This document shows positions 26,061 to 35,318 of a stretch of 64,000 bases of DNA, one piece after another. Under the pieces are notes generated by a model. That model was not told the origin of the DNA, ran no database searches, and saw only the letters and a list, made by a program, of their open reading frames with translations. The stretch is from Muribaculaceae bacterium (lineage in GTDB: Bacteria; Bacteroidota; Bacteroidia; Bacteroidales; Muribaculaceae): assembly GCA_017391675.1 (NCBI GenBank), contig JAFOXR010000061.1, positions 1-64,000 on the forward strand, given 5' to 3'. Made by a program: the position numbers and the translations under genes. Position 1 is the first letter of the stretch, and each line of letters opens with the position of its first letter.

Positions 26061-26714
26061 ATGAAGAAAGTCACCATATCAAAAGAAGAGGTTGCAATTC
26101 TTGAGAAAGTAAGCTACAAAGGAGCCATACATATTATAGATTCTACTGCTCAAGCCAGAGCTGCGGTAGCCCACCTGCGTAAGTTTAAAATTGTGGGATT
26201 TGATACAGAAACCCGCCCTTCTTTCAAAAAGGGTGTACTAAGGAATATGGCTTTAATGCAAATTTCCACACTAGAAGATTGTTTCCTTTTCAGATTGAAT
26301 ATGATAGGCATACCTGATTCTTTAAGAGAATTTCTTGAAGATGCAGAAATAAGCAAAGTTGGACTGTCTTTAAAAGATGACTTCAATGTATTGCACCGCT
26401 CTTTTGATGCTTTGAGTCCAAACGGTTTCATTGAATTGCAGAATCTTGTTGAAGAATATGAAATTGTAGATAAAAGCCTGCAAAAGATATATGCTGTGCT
26501 TTTCAATAAAAAGATATCTAAAGGACAACGATTGTCAAATTGGGAAGCCTCAGAATTATCCTATGCTCAGCAAGAGTATGCAGCAATAGATGCCCTGGCA
26601 TGCCTGGAAATTTACAACCATCTCAAAAGCGGAGAATTCAAACCCACTGAATCTCAATATTACAAAGAAATTATAGAACAAACTGATATTATAGCCAACA
26701 ATGAAACGATTTAA
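26061..26714 (+). CDS. 3'-5' exonuclease, DEDDy type (RNase D/WRN-like)
   Basis: A 217 aa single-domain exonuclease. Exo I is FDTETRP (D and E, about residues 47-53); Exo II includes GLSLKDDFNVL (about 105-115); Exo III is YAAIDALACLEIY (about 180-192), with the tyrosine before the last aspartate marking the DEDDy class. It lacks the HRDC domain of true RNase D, so it is probably a DNA or structured-RNA exonuclease of the WRN-exo type. A longer frame from ATG 26040 is possible but overlaps the promoter. Its end overlaps the next gene by 14 bases. Confidence 0.88.
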   Translation: MKKVTISKEEVAILEKVSYKGAIHIIDSTAQARAAVAHLRKFKIVGFDTETRPSFKKGVLRNMALMQISTLEDCFLFRLNMIGIPDSLREFLEDAEISKVGLSLKDDFNVLHRSFDALSPNGFIELQNLVEEYEIVDKSLQKIYAVLFNKKISKGQRLSNWEASELSYAQQEYAAIDALACLEIYNHLKSGEFKPTESQYYKEIIEQTDIIANNETI

Positions 26715-26958
26715 GAAATCAACAATTATACCACTGACATTGCTGTTATACCTAGCAGCAATGTCAGTCATAGGCTTTCCTTACTATCAAGCAGGAGAAT
26801 ACCTTTATTATTTAGGAATCATAGGTTCAACACTTCTTGCTATTATACTTCTGCATTTCCTGCTAAAAAAGAAAGAGAAGTATCGTAAAGAACGCGAAAA
26901 CAACATCAACAATAAAGAAGAATCACAGGCTAGGAATTCCTCGAACAATAAAGAATAA
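26701..26958 (+). CDS. Small two-segment membrane protein (85 aa)
   Basis: No family recognised. An 85 aa protein with two hydrophobic segments (about residues 8-26 and 34-55), then a highly charged tail rich in Lys, Glu and Asn (KKKEKYRKERENN and beyond). Its start lies inside the end of the exonuclease gene, so translation is probably coupled. The gene ends convergently with the ECF sigma gene, 12 bases away. Short hydrophobic proteins of this pattern are common in Bacteroidales with no known function. Confidence 0.7.
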   Translation: MKRFKKSTIIPLTLLLYLAAMSVIGFPYYQAGEYLYYLGIIGSTLLAIILLHFLLKKKEKYRKERENNINNKEESQARNSSNNKE

Positions 26959-26970
26959 CAGAATTTCTTT

Positions 26971-27474
26971 CTAACGGAAATCCTTTAATGCTTTCTGCAT
27001 CTTTTTTCTTGCAAAGAAGATGCGGCTCTTTACTGTACCTAATGGTATGTTAAGCATATCTGCTATTTCCTGATAGGAATATCCGCTTAAATAATAATTA
27101 AAAGGAACACGCAATTCATCGGAAAAGGAATCCACCTTATTCTTTATCTCTTTTACCGATAAAGTGACATCAGGGGTCTCAGGTGAATACAGGTTAGTTA
27201 AATTCAAAAAATAATCATTAGGTGTTACATCATTAATTTGCTGGCGTTTTGACTTTTTACGATAATCATTTATAAATATATTCTTCAGAATCGTAAATGC
27301 CCAACCACTGAAATTCTGTTCGGTAACGAACTTCGAAGCATTTGTCAAAATTTTACACATCGTTTCCTGAACTAGATCCTCAGCATCTTCAATACTACTT
27401 GTCAACTGTTTTGCGTAAACACATAATTTTGGTCTTACTGACAACAATTCTTTTTCCAAAGCAACAGCATTCAT
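26971..27474 (-). CDS. ECF-type RNA polymerase sigma factor (second)
   Basis: A 167 aa group 4 sigma factor. Region 2 spans about residues 20-85 (SIEDAEDLVQETMCKIL; FSGWAFTILKNIFINDYRKK) and region 4 about 112-165 (QEIADMLNIPLGTVKSRIFF). It is closely related to the factor at 2092-2610. Again no anti-sigma gene adjoins it. Unusually for this phylum, a full Shine-Dalgarno sequence AAAGGAGGT precedes the ATG, with AGGAGG five bases away, suggesting efficient initiation independent of the usual AT-rich context. Confidence 0.92.
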   Translation of the reverse strand: MNAVALEKELLSVRPKLCVYAKQLTSSIEDAEDLVQETMCKILTNASKFVTEQNFSGWAFTILKNIFINDYRKKSKRQQINDVTPNDYFLNLTNLYSPETPDVTLSVKEIKNKVDSFSDELRVPFNYYLSGYSYQEIADMLNIPLGTVKSRIFFARKKMQKALKDFR

Positions 27475-27479
27475 ATTTA

Positions 27480-27485
27480 CCTCCT
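27480..27485 (-). promoter_or_regulatory. Strong Shine-Dalgarno sequence of the ECF sigma gene
   Basis: On the minus strand AAAAGGAGGTAAATATG. AGGAGG occupies 27480-27485, five bases before the ATG. Most other genes in the window show only A-rich sequence at this place. Confidence 0.8.
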
Positions 27486-27513
27486 TTTAAATAGTTGTGT
27501 TAAAATCGTGTTA

Positions 27514-27521
27514 CAAATATA
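27514..27521 (-). promoter_or_regulatory. Promoter -7 box of the second ECF sigma gene
   Basis: TATATTTG on the minus strand, a housekeeping-type box, about 40 bases before the ATG. Confidence 0.5.
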
Positions 27522-27759
27522 TGTATTTTATTTCATACATGTTACATTTTAGTTACACAATTATTAAAATTATTTATTATCCACCTATTAATCTTATAGT
27601 TAAATATACTTATTTGTAATCATTCTAATATTTAAAATATATAATGCAACATTATCCCTATTAATATTGTAACCTTTTTGTAACATATCTGTACAATATT
27701 GTAAAACCATAATAGATAAGTAGAAGTGCCAAAGTATAGTTTTATTATAATGAAATTAT

Positions 27760-27767
27760 TATATTTG
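27760..27767 (+). promoter_or_regulatory. Promoter -7 box of the PIG-L gene
   Basis: TATATTTG, about 46 bases before the ATG; the -33 box is not clear. Confidence 0.5.
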
Positions 27768-27812
27768 CTAATAATTAATTAAACGCTCACTATTAAACTA
27801 AATACAAATAAC

Positions 27813-28562
27813 ATGAATAGACGCAAAATGCTATTAATGACAGGAGCAGGAATTGCTGGGACTGCACTTCTCGGAGCAAGCAATTCTTCAACTACCAACA
27901 TTGTCACAAACAATAAAAAGCCAAAAGCATTAATAATTGGTGCGCATCCCGACGATCCTGAAACAGGCTGTGGAGGAACTATGGTTATCTTAAAGAATAA
28001 GGGATATGATGTGGTTTCTGTATATATGACCAAAGGGCAAGCCGGCATTGAAGGGAAATCCCACGAAGAAGCATCAAAGATAAGAGAAGCTGAAGGCAGA
28101 AACGCTTGCAATATATTGGGTGCAAAACCAATCTTCATGACACAAATAGACGGTAATGCTGAAATCAACAAAGAACGATATGTTGAAATGAGAGAATTGA
28201 TTAAGCAAGAAAATCCCGATATTGTATTTACTCACTGGCCAATAGACTCACATCCCGACCACAGAATATGCTCACTGCTTGTATACGATGCATGGCGAAG
28301 ATTGGGATATTCTTTCGAGCTATATTATTACGAAGTAATGAGTGGAACCCAAACTCAATTATTCCAACCAACTGACTATATTGACATAACAGATGTAGCT
28401 GAGCAGAAAAAGAAAGCCTGCTTCTGCCACAAAAGTCAAAATATCGAGCCATTATATGCCGACTGGCACGACAGAATGGAAGAATTCAGAGGGTTAGAAT
28501 TCCGCTGTAAAAAAGCTGAAGCTTTCATTCATCTAAGGAGAAATAACAACGACATTCTATAA
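27813..28562 (+). CDS. PIG-L family deacetylase, exported
   Basis: A 249 aa LmbE/PIG-L zinc-dependent N-deacetylase. The zinc and catalytic motif AHPDDPE is at about residues 44-50 and the second metal-binding histidine motif is SHPDHR (about 145-150). The N-terminus (NRRKMLLMTGAGIAGTALLG) resembles a Tat or Sec signal with paired arginines, so export is likely. Members deacetylate N-acetylglucosaminyl groups on lipids or small glycosides; the substrate here is unknown. Single gene with a long terminator. Confidence 0.88.
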   Translation: MNRRKMLLMTGAGIAGTALLGASNSSTTNIVTNNKKPKALIIGAHPDDPETGCGGTMVILKNKGYDVVSVYMTKGQAGIEGKSHEEASKIREAEGRNACNILGAKPIFMTQIDGNAEINKERYVEMRELIKQENPDIVFTHWPIDSHPDHRICSLLVYDAWRRLGYSFELYYYEVMSGTQTQLFQPTDYIDITDVAEQKKKACFCHKSQNIEPLYADWHDRMEEFRGLEFRCKKAEAFIHLRRNNNDIL

Positions 28563-28601
28563 TAAATAAGAGAGAGTGCGGTGCACTCTCTCTTATTTAT
28601 T
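28561..28601. terminator. Bidirectional terminator between the PIG-L gene and lpdA
   Basis: AATAAATAAGAGAGAGTGC, loop GGT, and the exact complement: 19 perfect pairs. The AT-rich base of the stem supplies T runs in both directions. Confidence 0.9.
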
Positions 28602-28623
28602 ATACAGACATCAACAATATCAT

Positions 28624-29973
28624 TCAGTTCTGCATTGCCGCAGAATATACCACTTCTCCAAGAGTTGGATGGGCATGAACGATATCCTTTAGCTTATCTG
28701 CAGTTTCATCACAATTCATCAACGAAGCCACTTCTTGAATCAAGTCGGCTGCATGAGCACCAAGTATATGACAGCCCAGTATCTTCTTGTTCTCAGAAGA
28801 AACTACGAGTTTTAAAATACCATCGGTCTCACCCATTGCTACGGCTTTTCCATTTGCTCTAAAAAAAGCCTTTTTAACTACAGCATCAATTCCTTGCGCC
28901 TTACATTCGGCATCAGTAATTCCAACCATTGCAGCCTCAGGCACAGTAAATATTGCCGACGGCATAATGTCAAGGTTAATATTGTCCTTAATACCTAATA
29001 TATGATTAACGGCTCTTTTCCCCTGGAATACAGCAGCATGAGCCAACATACAACGAGCATTCACATCGCCAATTGCATATACACTAGGTACATTACTGCA
29101 CATATTGTCATTGACTGGTATTCCTTGTTGAGAATAATCTATTCCAGCGGCATCCAAGCCCTTAGGCATTCGTGGTGCACGCCCAACAGCCATGAGCACT
29201 TTCTCGCATACTGTTTCCAATGACTTTCCTTTCTGCTCATATTTGACAGTAGCTGAGCCGTCACCATTTTCTACAATTCCAGTAACGCCTGCACCTACAC
29301 TTATCTCAACACCCTTCTTCACTAAAGCTTGACGCAAACGTTTAGCCAAGTCTCCATCAAAGTTTGGAATGATTTCCCTACAGAATTCAACAATAGACAC
29401 TTTCACACCTAAACTGTTGAATATTGAAGCAAATTCAAGCCCTATCACTCCACCTCCTATAATACAAAGGCTTTGAGGCAACTCACTCATATCTAGAATA
29501 TCATCACTAGTAAGCACGCATGACAATTCATTTCCTTCAACCGGCAGTATTTTGGGGCTAGACCCTGTAGCAATAATTAAATTATTGCATTCATATAACT
29601 CACCATCACATGCTACCGTATTGCATGACATAATAACAGCCTCTCCCCTTACCAATGTAATAGAAGAATGATTCAATGCCATGGCTACACCTTCCCTCAA
29701 CTGAGATACAACATTATTTTTCCGTTCAACCATTTTAGCGAAATCAACTGTATAGGAAACATCAGAGATTCCAAATTCAGCTGAATTGCGGAAGTTGCTT
29801 ATTACCTCAGCATTCTTGCATAGTGTTTTAGTCGGTATACATCCTCGATTCAAACATGTACCGCCAAGTTCATCTTTTTCGAATATCACAACCGACAGTC
29901 CATGCGTGGCGGCATAATGAGCAGTCTCATATCCTCCTGGTCCAGCACCTATTATAATCAAATCTGTTTTCAT
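28624..29973 (-). CDS. lpdA: Dihydrolipoyl dehydrogenase (E3/L-protein)
   Basis: FAD- and NAD-dependent flavoenzyme that re-oxidises dihydrolipoamide on GcvH (449 aa). FAD-binding GAGPGGYETA is at residues 9-18, the redox disulphide C40-C45 in GGTCLNRGCIPTK, the NAD-binding GGGVIGLEFA at about 176-185, and the C-terminal catalytic HAHPTLGE. Its place as last gene of the glycine-cleavage operon, overlapping gcvPB by 4 bases, marks it as the L-protein of that system, though it may serve other 2-oxoacid complexes too. Confidence 0.96.
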   Translation of the reverse strand: MKTDLIIIGAGPGGYETAHYAATHGLSVVIFEKDELGGTCLNRGCIPTKTLCKNAEVISNFRNSAEFGISDVSYTVDFAKMVERKNNVVSQLREGVAMALNHSSITLVRGEAVIMSCNTVACDGELYECNNLIIATGSSPKILPVEGNELSCVLTSDDILDMSELPQSLCIIGGGVIGLEFASIFNSLGVKVSIVEFCREIIPNFDGDLAKRLRQALVKKGVEISVGAGVTGIVENGDGSATVKYEQKGKSLETVCEKVLMAVGRAPRMPKGLDAAGIDYSQQGIPVNDNMCSNVPSVYAIGDVNARCMLAHAAVFQGKRAVNHILGIKDNINLDIMPSAIFTVPEAAMVGITDAECKAQGIDAVVKKAFFRANGKAVAMGETDGILKLVVSSENKKILGCHILGAHAADLIQEVASLMNCDETADKLKDIVHAHPTLGEVVYSAAMQN

Positions 29974-31448
29974 GCGTCGTTGTCATTCAGCATTTCACGA
30001 TAAGTAACTATAGGATGCGTTGCCGCTAGCGTATCATCTGGACGACAGACTGGTGTATTATGAGGCGCTGCCTTCACCATTTCAGGGTCTTCTGCAGCTT
30101 CTTGAGCAATCTTCTTCATAACAGAGATAAATCCGTCGAGCGTTGATTTACTCTCATTTTCACATGGTTCAATCATCAGTGATTCATGAAATAACAGCGG
30201 GAAATATATGGTAGGTGCATGAAATCCATAATCAAGCAGTCTCTTTGCCACATTCATCGTAGTCACACCTTTACTCTTGTCTTTCAAGCCATCAAAGACA
30301 AATTCATGCTTGCACACTACATCGATAGGCAATTCATACACATCTTTCAATGAATCTTTAATGTAATTGGCATTCAAAGTAGCAAATGGGCCTACATATT
30401 TCAGATTCTCTTTACCTAATGTCAATATATATGAATATGCTTTCATCATCACACTGAAATTCCCCATAAACGCCGACACTGCGCCTAGCGCGCTTTCATC
30501 ACTATCTATGTAGAACTTGCCAGCTGAATCCTTTTTAATATGCGGATTCGGCAAGAACTGCTCCAATCCTTCTCGCACGCCTACTGGACCAGAACCAGGA
30601 CCGCCTCCACCATGAGGAGTTGAGAAGGTCTTATGAAGATTTATATGCATTACATCAAATCCCATATCACCCGGACGGCACTTGCCCAACAATGCATTAA
30701 GATTTGCACCATCATAATACAACAATCCGCCACAATCATGAACCAACCTGGCTATTTCCGGAATATTTCGCTCAAATATTCCTAAAGTATTAGGATTGGT
30801 CATCATTATTGCCGCAACCGTATCATCAAGATGCGCCTTCAAGTCTTCCACATCTATTGTACCATCGGCTAGACTCTTTACCTGAACAACCTTCAGTCCG
30901 CATACAGCCGCACTTGCAGGATTTGTTCCATGCGCAGAATCCGGCACAATCACATTAACACGCTTATAGTCTCCACGGCTATTATGATATGCCCTTATTA
31001 CCATGAGGCCTGTCAATTCTCCATGTGCGCCAGCAAACGGATTCAATGTAAATTCACTTAATCCTGCTATTTCCGACAAACTCTTCTGAAGATTATAATA
31101 CACTTCAAGGGCTCCTTGAACAGTATCAGCACTCTGTAATGGGTGCAATGAAGTGAAAGAAGTCAGACTACTTATTTCTTCATCGATTTTAGGATTATAC
31201 TTCATTGTACATGAACCCAGTGGATAGAAACCAGTGTCTACACCAAAATTATTGTTGCTCATATTTGTATAATGACGAACAACCGAAAGTTCATCGACTT
31301 CTGGCAACATCATATCGTTTCCGCGCTTCAAGCCTTCTGGTATTCCGTTGATATCATAACCTGCAAATTCATTCTTAGGCAATGAGTATCCCACTCTGCC
31401 CTCTTTTCCCAATTCGAATATCAGATTACCATAAAATGTTCTGTTCAT
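29970..31448 (-). CDS. gcvPB: Glycine dehydrogenase (decarboxylating), subunit 2
   Basis: C-terminal half of the P-protein in its two-subunit form (492 aa). The PLP-lysine motif INLHKTFSTPHGGGGPGSGP (about residues 267-286) is intact. With GcvPA it decarboxylates glycine and passes the aminomethyl group to lipoyl-GcvH. Many Bacteroides instead carry a single-chain GcvP of about 950 aa, so the split form is noteworthy. It lies 6 bases after gcvPA and overlaps lpdA. Confidence 0.96.
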   Translation of the reverse strand: MNRTFYGNLIFELGKEGRVGYSLPKNEFAGYDINGIPEGLKRGNDMMLPEVDELSVVRHYTNMSNNNFGVDTGFYPLGSCTMKYNPKIDEEISSLTSFTSLHPLQSADTVQGALEVYYNLQKSLSEIAGLSEFTLNPFAGAHGELTGLMVIRAYHNSRGDYKRVNVIVPDSAHGTNPASAAVCGLKVVQVKSLADGTIDVEDLKAHLDDTVAAIMMTNPNTLGIFERNIPEIARLVHDCGGLLYYDGANLNALLGKCRPGDMGFDVMHINLHKTFSTPHGGGGPGSGPVGVREGLEQFLPNPHIKKDSAGKFYIDSDESALGAVSAFMGNFSVMMKAYSYILTLGKENLKYVGPFATLNANYIKDSLKDVYELPIDVVCKHEFVFDGLKDKSKGVTTMNVAKRLLDYGFHAPTIYFPLLFHESLMIEPCENESKSTLDGFISVMKKIAQEAAEDPEMVKAAPHNTPVCRPDDTLAATHPIVTYREMLNDNDA

Positions 31449-31454
31449 AATCGT

Positions 31455-32786
31455 TCAGGCATTAAATTGTTTAACTATACCAACAAGCTTATCTATCTCA
31501 GCCTTACTGCGCATTTCAGTAACACAAAGCAACATCTTGTCATCTGCTATTTTCACACCTGCAAGTATTCCCTGCTTAACGCATTCTGCCTGGAATTCAT
31601 CTATATTAAGAGTTGTGTTTACCGCAAACTCGTTCAAGAAAGTTGTTCCAGGATATGCCATTTCAAATTTACCGGTTGAGCACAATTGTTCTGCCAGATA
31701 ATGTGCTCCGCTATATCCTAATTCATTTACTTCCTTCAATCCTTTAGCTCCCATTAATGCCAAATAAACAGTAACATATAGAGCCATCAGACTTTGATTT
31801 GAACAGATGTTACTTGTAGCTTTTTCCCGGCGGATATGCTGTTCTCTTGCTTGCAAAGTAAGCACAAACGAGCGTTTTCCGTTCACATCTTTTGTCGCTC
31901 CTACTACGCGCCCTGGCATCTTGCGAATAAGAGCTTTCTTTGTGCATAAGAACCCTACATATGGACCACCGAACGACATTGGTATGCCTAGACTTTGACC
32001 GTCACCTGCAGCAATATCTGCGCCCCATTCACCGGGAGACTTAATTGCGCCAAGAGCTGATGCCTGACAATTCATCACCAGCAATGCCTTCTGTTCATGA
32101 CAAAGGTCGGCCCAACCAGTATAATCTTCAAGTATTCCATAGTAATTAGGCGATGCGACTATTACACCTGCCACATCTCCCGACTTTACCTTTAACTCAA
32201 AATCTGACTTATCGGTCATTCCACCATTTTCAGCAATATATTCCAAACTAACGCCCTGATATTTTGCATAAGTTTCAACCACAGCCTTAACATTAGGATT
32301 CAAAGTGGAAGAAATGAGAATCTTATTCTTTTTCTTAGCAGCGCTAATGGCCATCATCATAGCCTCAGCAGTTGCTGTCGCACCATCATACATTGAAGCA
32401 TTGCCGACCTCCATGCCTGTCAATTCGGTCATCATTGACTGGAACTCAAAAATATACTGTAAAGTTCCTTGTGAAATCTCTGCTTGATAAGGTGTATAAG
32501 AAGTCAGAAATTCCGAACGGTTAAGTATATGAGAGATAACTGCAGGGGAATAATGGTCATAACAACCCGCACCTGCAAAACAGGTTAAAGGCTTGTTTTT
32601 CTGTCCTAATTCAGAGAAAAAGCGACGCAGTTCCACCTCACTCTTCTCACTTGGCAAATCATAATCACGCTTGAATTGGATTTCCTCCGGAATTTCATCA
32701 AAGAGTTCGTCCAAAGAGCGTTTTCCACACACCTTAAGCATTTCTGCCAATTCTGATTCAGTGTGTGGAAAATACTTATAATTCAT
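31455..32786 (-). CDS. gcvPA: Glycine dehydrogenase (decarboxylating), subunit 1
   Basis: N-terminal half of the two-subunit P-protein (443 aa). Begins MNYKYFPHTESELAEMLKVC; family blocks FAGAGCYDHYSPAVI (about residues 83-97), SYTPYQAEISQGTLQYIFEF (about 108-127) and GRVVGATKDVNGKRSFVLTL (about 303-322) are present. It lacks the PLP lysine, as expected for this subunit, and pairs with GcvPB. Operon position is between gcvH and gcvPB, with short gaps. Confidence 0.96.
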   Translation of the reverse strand: MNYKYFPHTESELAEMLKVCGKRSLDELFDEIPEEIQFKRDYDLPSEKSEVELRRFFSELGQKNKPLTCFAGAGCYDHYSPAVISHILNRSEFLTSYTPYQAEISQGTLQYIFEFQSMMTELTGMEVGNASMYDGATATAEAMMMAISAAKKKNKILISSTLNPNVKAVVETYAKYQGVSLEYIAENGGMTDKSDFELKVKSGDVAGVIVASPNYYGILEDYTGWADLCHEQKALLVMNCQASALGAIKSPGEWGADIAAGDGQSLGIPMSFGGPYVGFLCTKKALIRKMPGRVVGATKDVNGKRSFVLTLQAREQHIRREKATSNICSNQSLMALYVTVYLALMGAKGLKEVNELGYSGAHYLAEQLCSTGKFEMAYPGTTFLNEFAVNTTLNIDEFQAECVKQGILAGVKIADDKMLLCVTEMRSKAEIDKLVGIVKQFNA

Positions 32787-32802
32787 ATTGATGATTGTTT
32801 AG

Positions 32803-33183
32803 TTAATGTTCGATTGATTTAGCATAAGCAGCAGCATCCATAAGATTCTCCACTTCACTAGGATCACTCAATTTAACCTTAATAATCCAGTTTGCATAAG
32901 CATCTTTATTAATTGCTCCTGGATCTCCGTCAAGGTCTTCATTTATTTCCACTACCACTCCACTTACTGGTGAATACAAGTCACTAGCAGCTTTCACGCT
33001 TTCTACTGCACCGAATTCTTCTCCTGCAGTAACTTCATCATCTACTTCTGGCATATCAACATACACAACATTGCCCAACTGCTCTTGAGCATAATCAGTT
33101 ATACCAACATATCCATATTCACCTTCAATTTTCACGAATTCATGTGACTCAGCATAATAAAGTCCTTCTAAAATCTTGCTCAT
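32803..33183 (-). CDS. gcvH: Glycine cleavage system H protein
   Basis: Small lipoyl carrier (126 aa) that shuttles the aminomethyl group between P-, T- and L-proteins. The lipoylated lysine is in GAVESVKAASDLYSPVSG (about residues 57-74). The start is ATG 33181-33183 (MSKILEGLYYAESHEF). A longer open frame reaches 33264 but runs into the end of gcvT with a non-homologous basic extension, so it is rejected. The lipoate ligase two genes upstream probably modifies this protein. Confidence 0.95.
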   Translation of the reverse strand: MSKILEGLYYAESHEFVKIEGEYGYVGITDYAQEQLGNVVYVDMPEVDDEVTAGEEFGAVESVKAASDLYSPVSGVVVEINEDLDGDPGAINKDAYANWIIKVKLSDPSEVENLMDAAAYAKSIEH

Positions 33184-33211
33184 AGTTTTAAGTTTTATTT
33201 GGTTTATATTA

Positions 33212-34306
33212 TTATTTCTTATAGCTCTTTTTATAGAATTTACGCGCAACAATCGTTCCGTCAAATGTCTTCTTGCGTATCTTAATTTTCACAGGCGCGC
33301 CCATATCGGCATATTTTGAGTCAATAAGCGCTAAAGCCACACTCTTTTCTACCGATATACAGCGATAACCGGTTGTAACATATCCTATCACATCATCACC
33401 TGAAAGCACTTCATATCCATGGCGAGGTATTGCTTTGTCCTGTAATTCTATACCCACCAATTTTCTCGGAGCACCTTCCTCTTTTTGTTTTTTAACAACT
33501 TCCTTTCCTATGAAATCTTCTTTGTCGGTTTTAACAAAGATTCCTAGACAAGCTTCAATCGGGGTAATTTCTTCACTCAACTCATCGCCATATAAAGGAA
33601 GCCCCACTTCAAAGCGCAGCGTATCTCTGCAGCCGAGTCCGCATGGTGCAACTTTTCCCGATTCTATCAACTTATCCCAGAACTTGCATGTCAATTCATG
33701 GCTAGCATATATTTCAAAGCCATCTTCACCAGTATAACCGGTACGACTTATGATAATTGTCTCTCCTTCATAGGTTAAAGTTTTAAAAGTATAGAAAGCT
33801 GAATCGGAGCACGCAATGCCTAAGATATTTTCTATATTGCTTTCCGATTCAGGTCCTTGGACTGCTATTTCACCATAATAATCGCTTTCATGTATCACTT
33901 CAACATTAAAGCCTTCCTTGTTCTGCATTATCCAATCAACATCTTTATCTATATTTCCTGCATTTATTACAAGGAAGAAGTCGTTCTCGCCACGCTTATA
34001 GACCAACAAATCATCAACTGCGCCACCATTAGGATACAGCATCAAGCCATAAAATATTTTTCCAAGCGGAGCATCAGTAACATCATTTGTGAAAATATAA
34101 TTTACAAACTTTTCAGCATCAGGCCCCTTTATAGTCACTTCACCCATGTGCGACACATCAAATACGCCGCAATGGTTTCTCACCGCATTATGTTCTTCTA
34201 CTATACCAGCATATTGAATAGGCATATCAAATCCTCCAAATGGGCTAATTAATGCTCCCATTGCAACATGTTTATCATATAGACATGTTCTTTTGTTAGT
34301 TTCCAT
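33212..34306 (-). CDS. gcvT: Aminomethyltransferase (glycine cleavage T protein)
   Basis: Transfers the methylene group from aminomethyl-lipoyl GcvH to tetrahydrofolate and releases ammonia (364 aa). The N-terminal GGFDMPIQYAGIVEEHNAVR and FDVSHMGEV (about residues 20-54), the folate-domain GRTGYTGEDGFEIY-like stretch (SRTGYTGEDGFEIY, about 190-203) and GCRDTLRFEVGLPLYGDEL (about 224-242) are typical. The second gene of the operon, 5 bases after lplA. Confidence 0.96.
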   Translation of the reverse strand: METNKRTCLYDKHVAMGALISPFGGFDMPIQYAGIVEEHNAVRNHCGVFDVSHMGEVTIKGPDAEKFVNYIFTNDVTDAPLGKIFYGLMLYPNGGAVDDLLVYKRGENDFFLVINAGNIDKDVDWIMQNKEGFNVEVIHESDYYGEIAVQGPESESNIENILGIACSDSAFYTFKTLTYEGETIIISRTGYTGEDGFEIYASHELTCKFWDKLIESGKVAPCGLGCRDTLRFEVGLPLYGDELSEEITPIEACLGIFVKTDKEDFIGKEVVKKQKEEGAPRKLVGIELQDKAIPRHGYEVLSGDDVIGYVTTGYRCISVEKSVALALIDSKYADMGAPVKIKIRKKTFDGTIVARKFYKKSYKK

Positions 34307-34311
34307 ATCGG

Positions 34312-35289
34312 TTATTCTTTTATTATTAAATTTATAAATTGTTCGTTATTTAAGTTCATGATCAGATTACTCATATTAATTCCTGCAAGTGCATCTCTTA
34401 TACATTCTTCTGTAAATGGCACATCTTTTAAAATATCTGTCAAGGTCTTGCATATATCACCAGAAGAAAAGAAATCTCCACTAAAACAGATATCCTTGAT
34501 TACACCACGATTCACTTTAATTTTAACGCATAATAAACCTACGCCTTCTATATGTGCCTCCTTCTCTATGCTATACCGTGGATTCTTTCCGTATAGGAAC
34601 TTTTCGTTATAATAAGACTCCTCTATTTCTTCTATAACTTTAATCGCAGAATTATCAAGCATAAATTCTCCTTCACACACGCGTTCCTTCACATACTTTT
34701 TAAAATCATCTTGCGGCATGTCCATATACTTGTTTAAAGTAGTTATACGGCTTCTAACTGATTCTACTCCATTAGATGACAATTTCACCGATGATGGCGT
34801 AATAGCATTTATCATGTTTTCCATGTCTGTGTCATAAAGCATCGTACCATGCACAACACTTTTTCCATTCACATGATAAAACGCATTGCCGGAAATCTTT
34901 CTACCATCTATAACTATATCGTTCCTGCCATTTGAAACTGCATTTACATTCAATGCATTTAAAGCAGTTACCACTTTATCGACATATTTACCATATGCAT
35001 TCGACACATTATAGTCACAAGTGATATAAGAAAACATTACATTTCCCATATCGGCATAGACACAACCGCCACCGCTCTTACGCCTGTACATTTCTATTCC
35101 ATGGGCAGCGCAATAATCAAGATTCACTTCTTTTTCTACCAACTGATTTCTGCCAAAAATCACTGTAGGTTTAACCTGCCACATAAAAAAAGCCTCATCT
35201 AGATTAAGATACTTCGCGACATACTCCTCCATCGCAAGATAGAACGGAAGTTTTCGTTTAGAATCCACTGAGAGACTAATGTATTTCAT
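34312..35289 (-). CDS. lplA: Lipoate--protein ligase
   Basis: Activates lipoate with ATP and attaches it to lipoyl domains (325 aa). The catalytic-domain motif RRKSGGGCVYADMGN lies at about residues 70-84 and GRKISGNAFY with the conserved lysine at about 127-136. A C-terminal accessory domain covers about 245-325. As first gene of the glycine-cleavage operon it most likely lipoylates GcvH. The promoter leaves a leader of only about 22 bases, so a glycine riboswitch is excluded. Confidence 0.92.
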   Translation of the reverse strand: MKYISLSVDSKRKLPFYLAMEEYVAKYLNLDEAFFMWQVKPTVIFGRNQLVEKEVNLDYCAAHGIEMYRRKSGGGCVYADMGNVMFSYITCDYNVSNAYGKYVDKVVTALNALNVNAVSNGRNDIVIDGRKISGNAFYHVNGKSVVHGTMLYDTDMENMINAITPSSVKLSSNGVESVRSRITTLNKYMDMPQDDFKKYVKERVCEGEFMLDNSAIKVIEEIEESYYNEKFLYGKNPRYSIEKEAHIEGVGLLCVKIKVNRGVIKDICFSGDFFSSGDICKTLTDILKDVPFTEECIRDALAGINMSNLIMNLNNEQFINLIIKE

Positions 35290-35318
35290 GATACAATTTA
35301 CATGATTATTGTTATATG

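Larger units (their letters stand above)
27475..27812. other. AT-rich divergent region between the ECF sigma and PIG-L genes
   Basis: Besides the two promoter boxes listed, 27540-27740 is very AT-rich, with repeated TGTAACAT/TTGTAA-like words (27535-27545, 27668-27685, 27695-27705). These could be regulator sites but show no clear symmetry. No small ORF or hairpin is evident. Confidence 0.5.

Noticed and set aside
33184..33264. Longer N-terminus for gcvH
   Set aside because: The extra 27 residues are basic and non-homologous, and the extension overlaps the end of gcvT; ATG 33181-33183 matches the family start.
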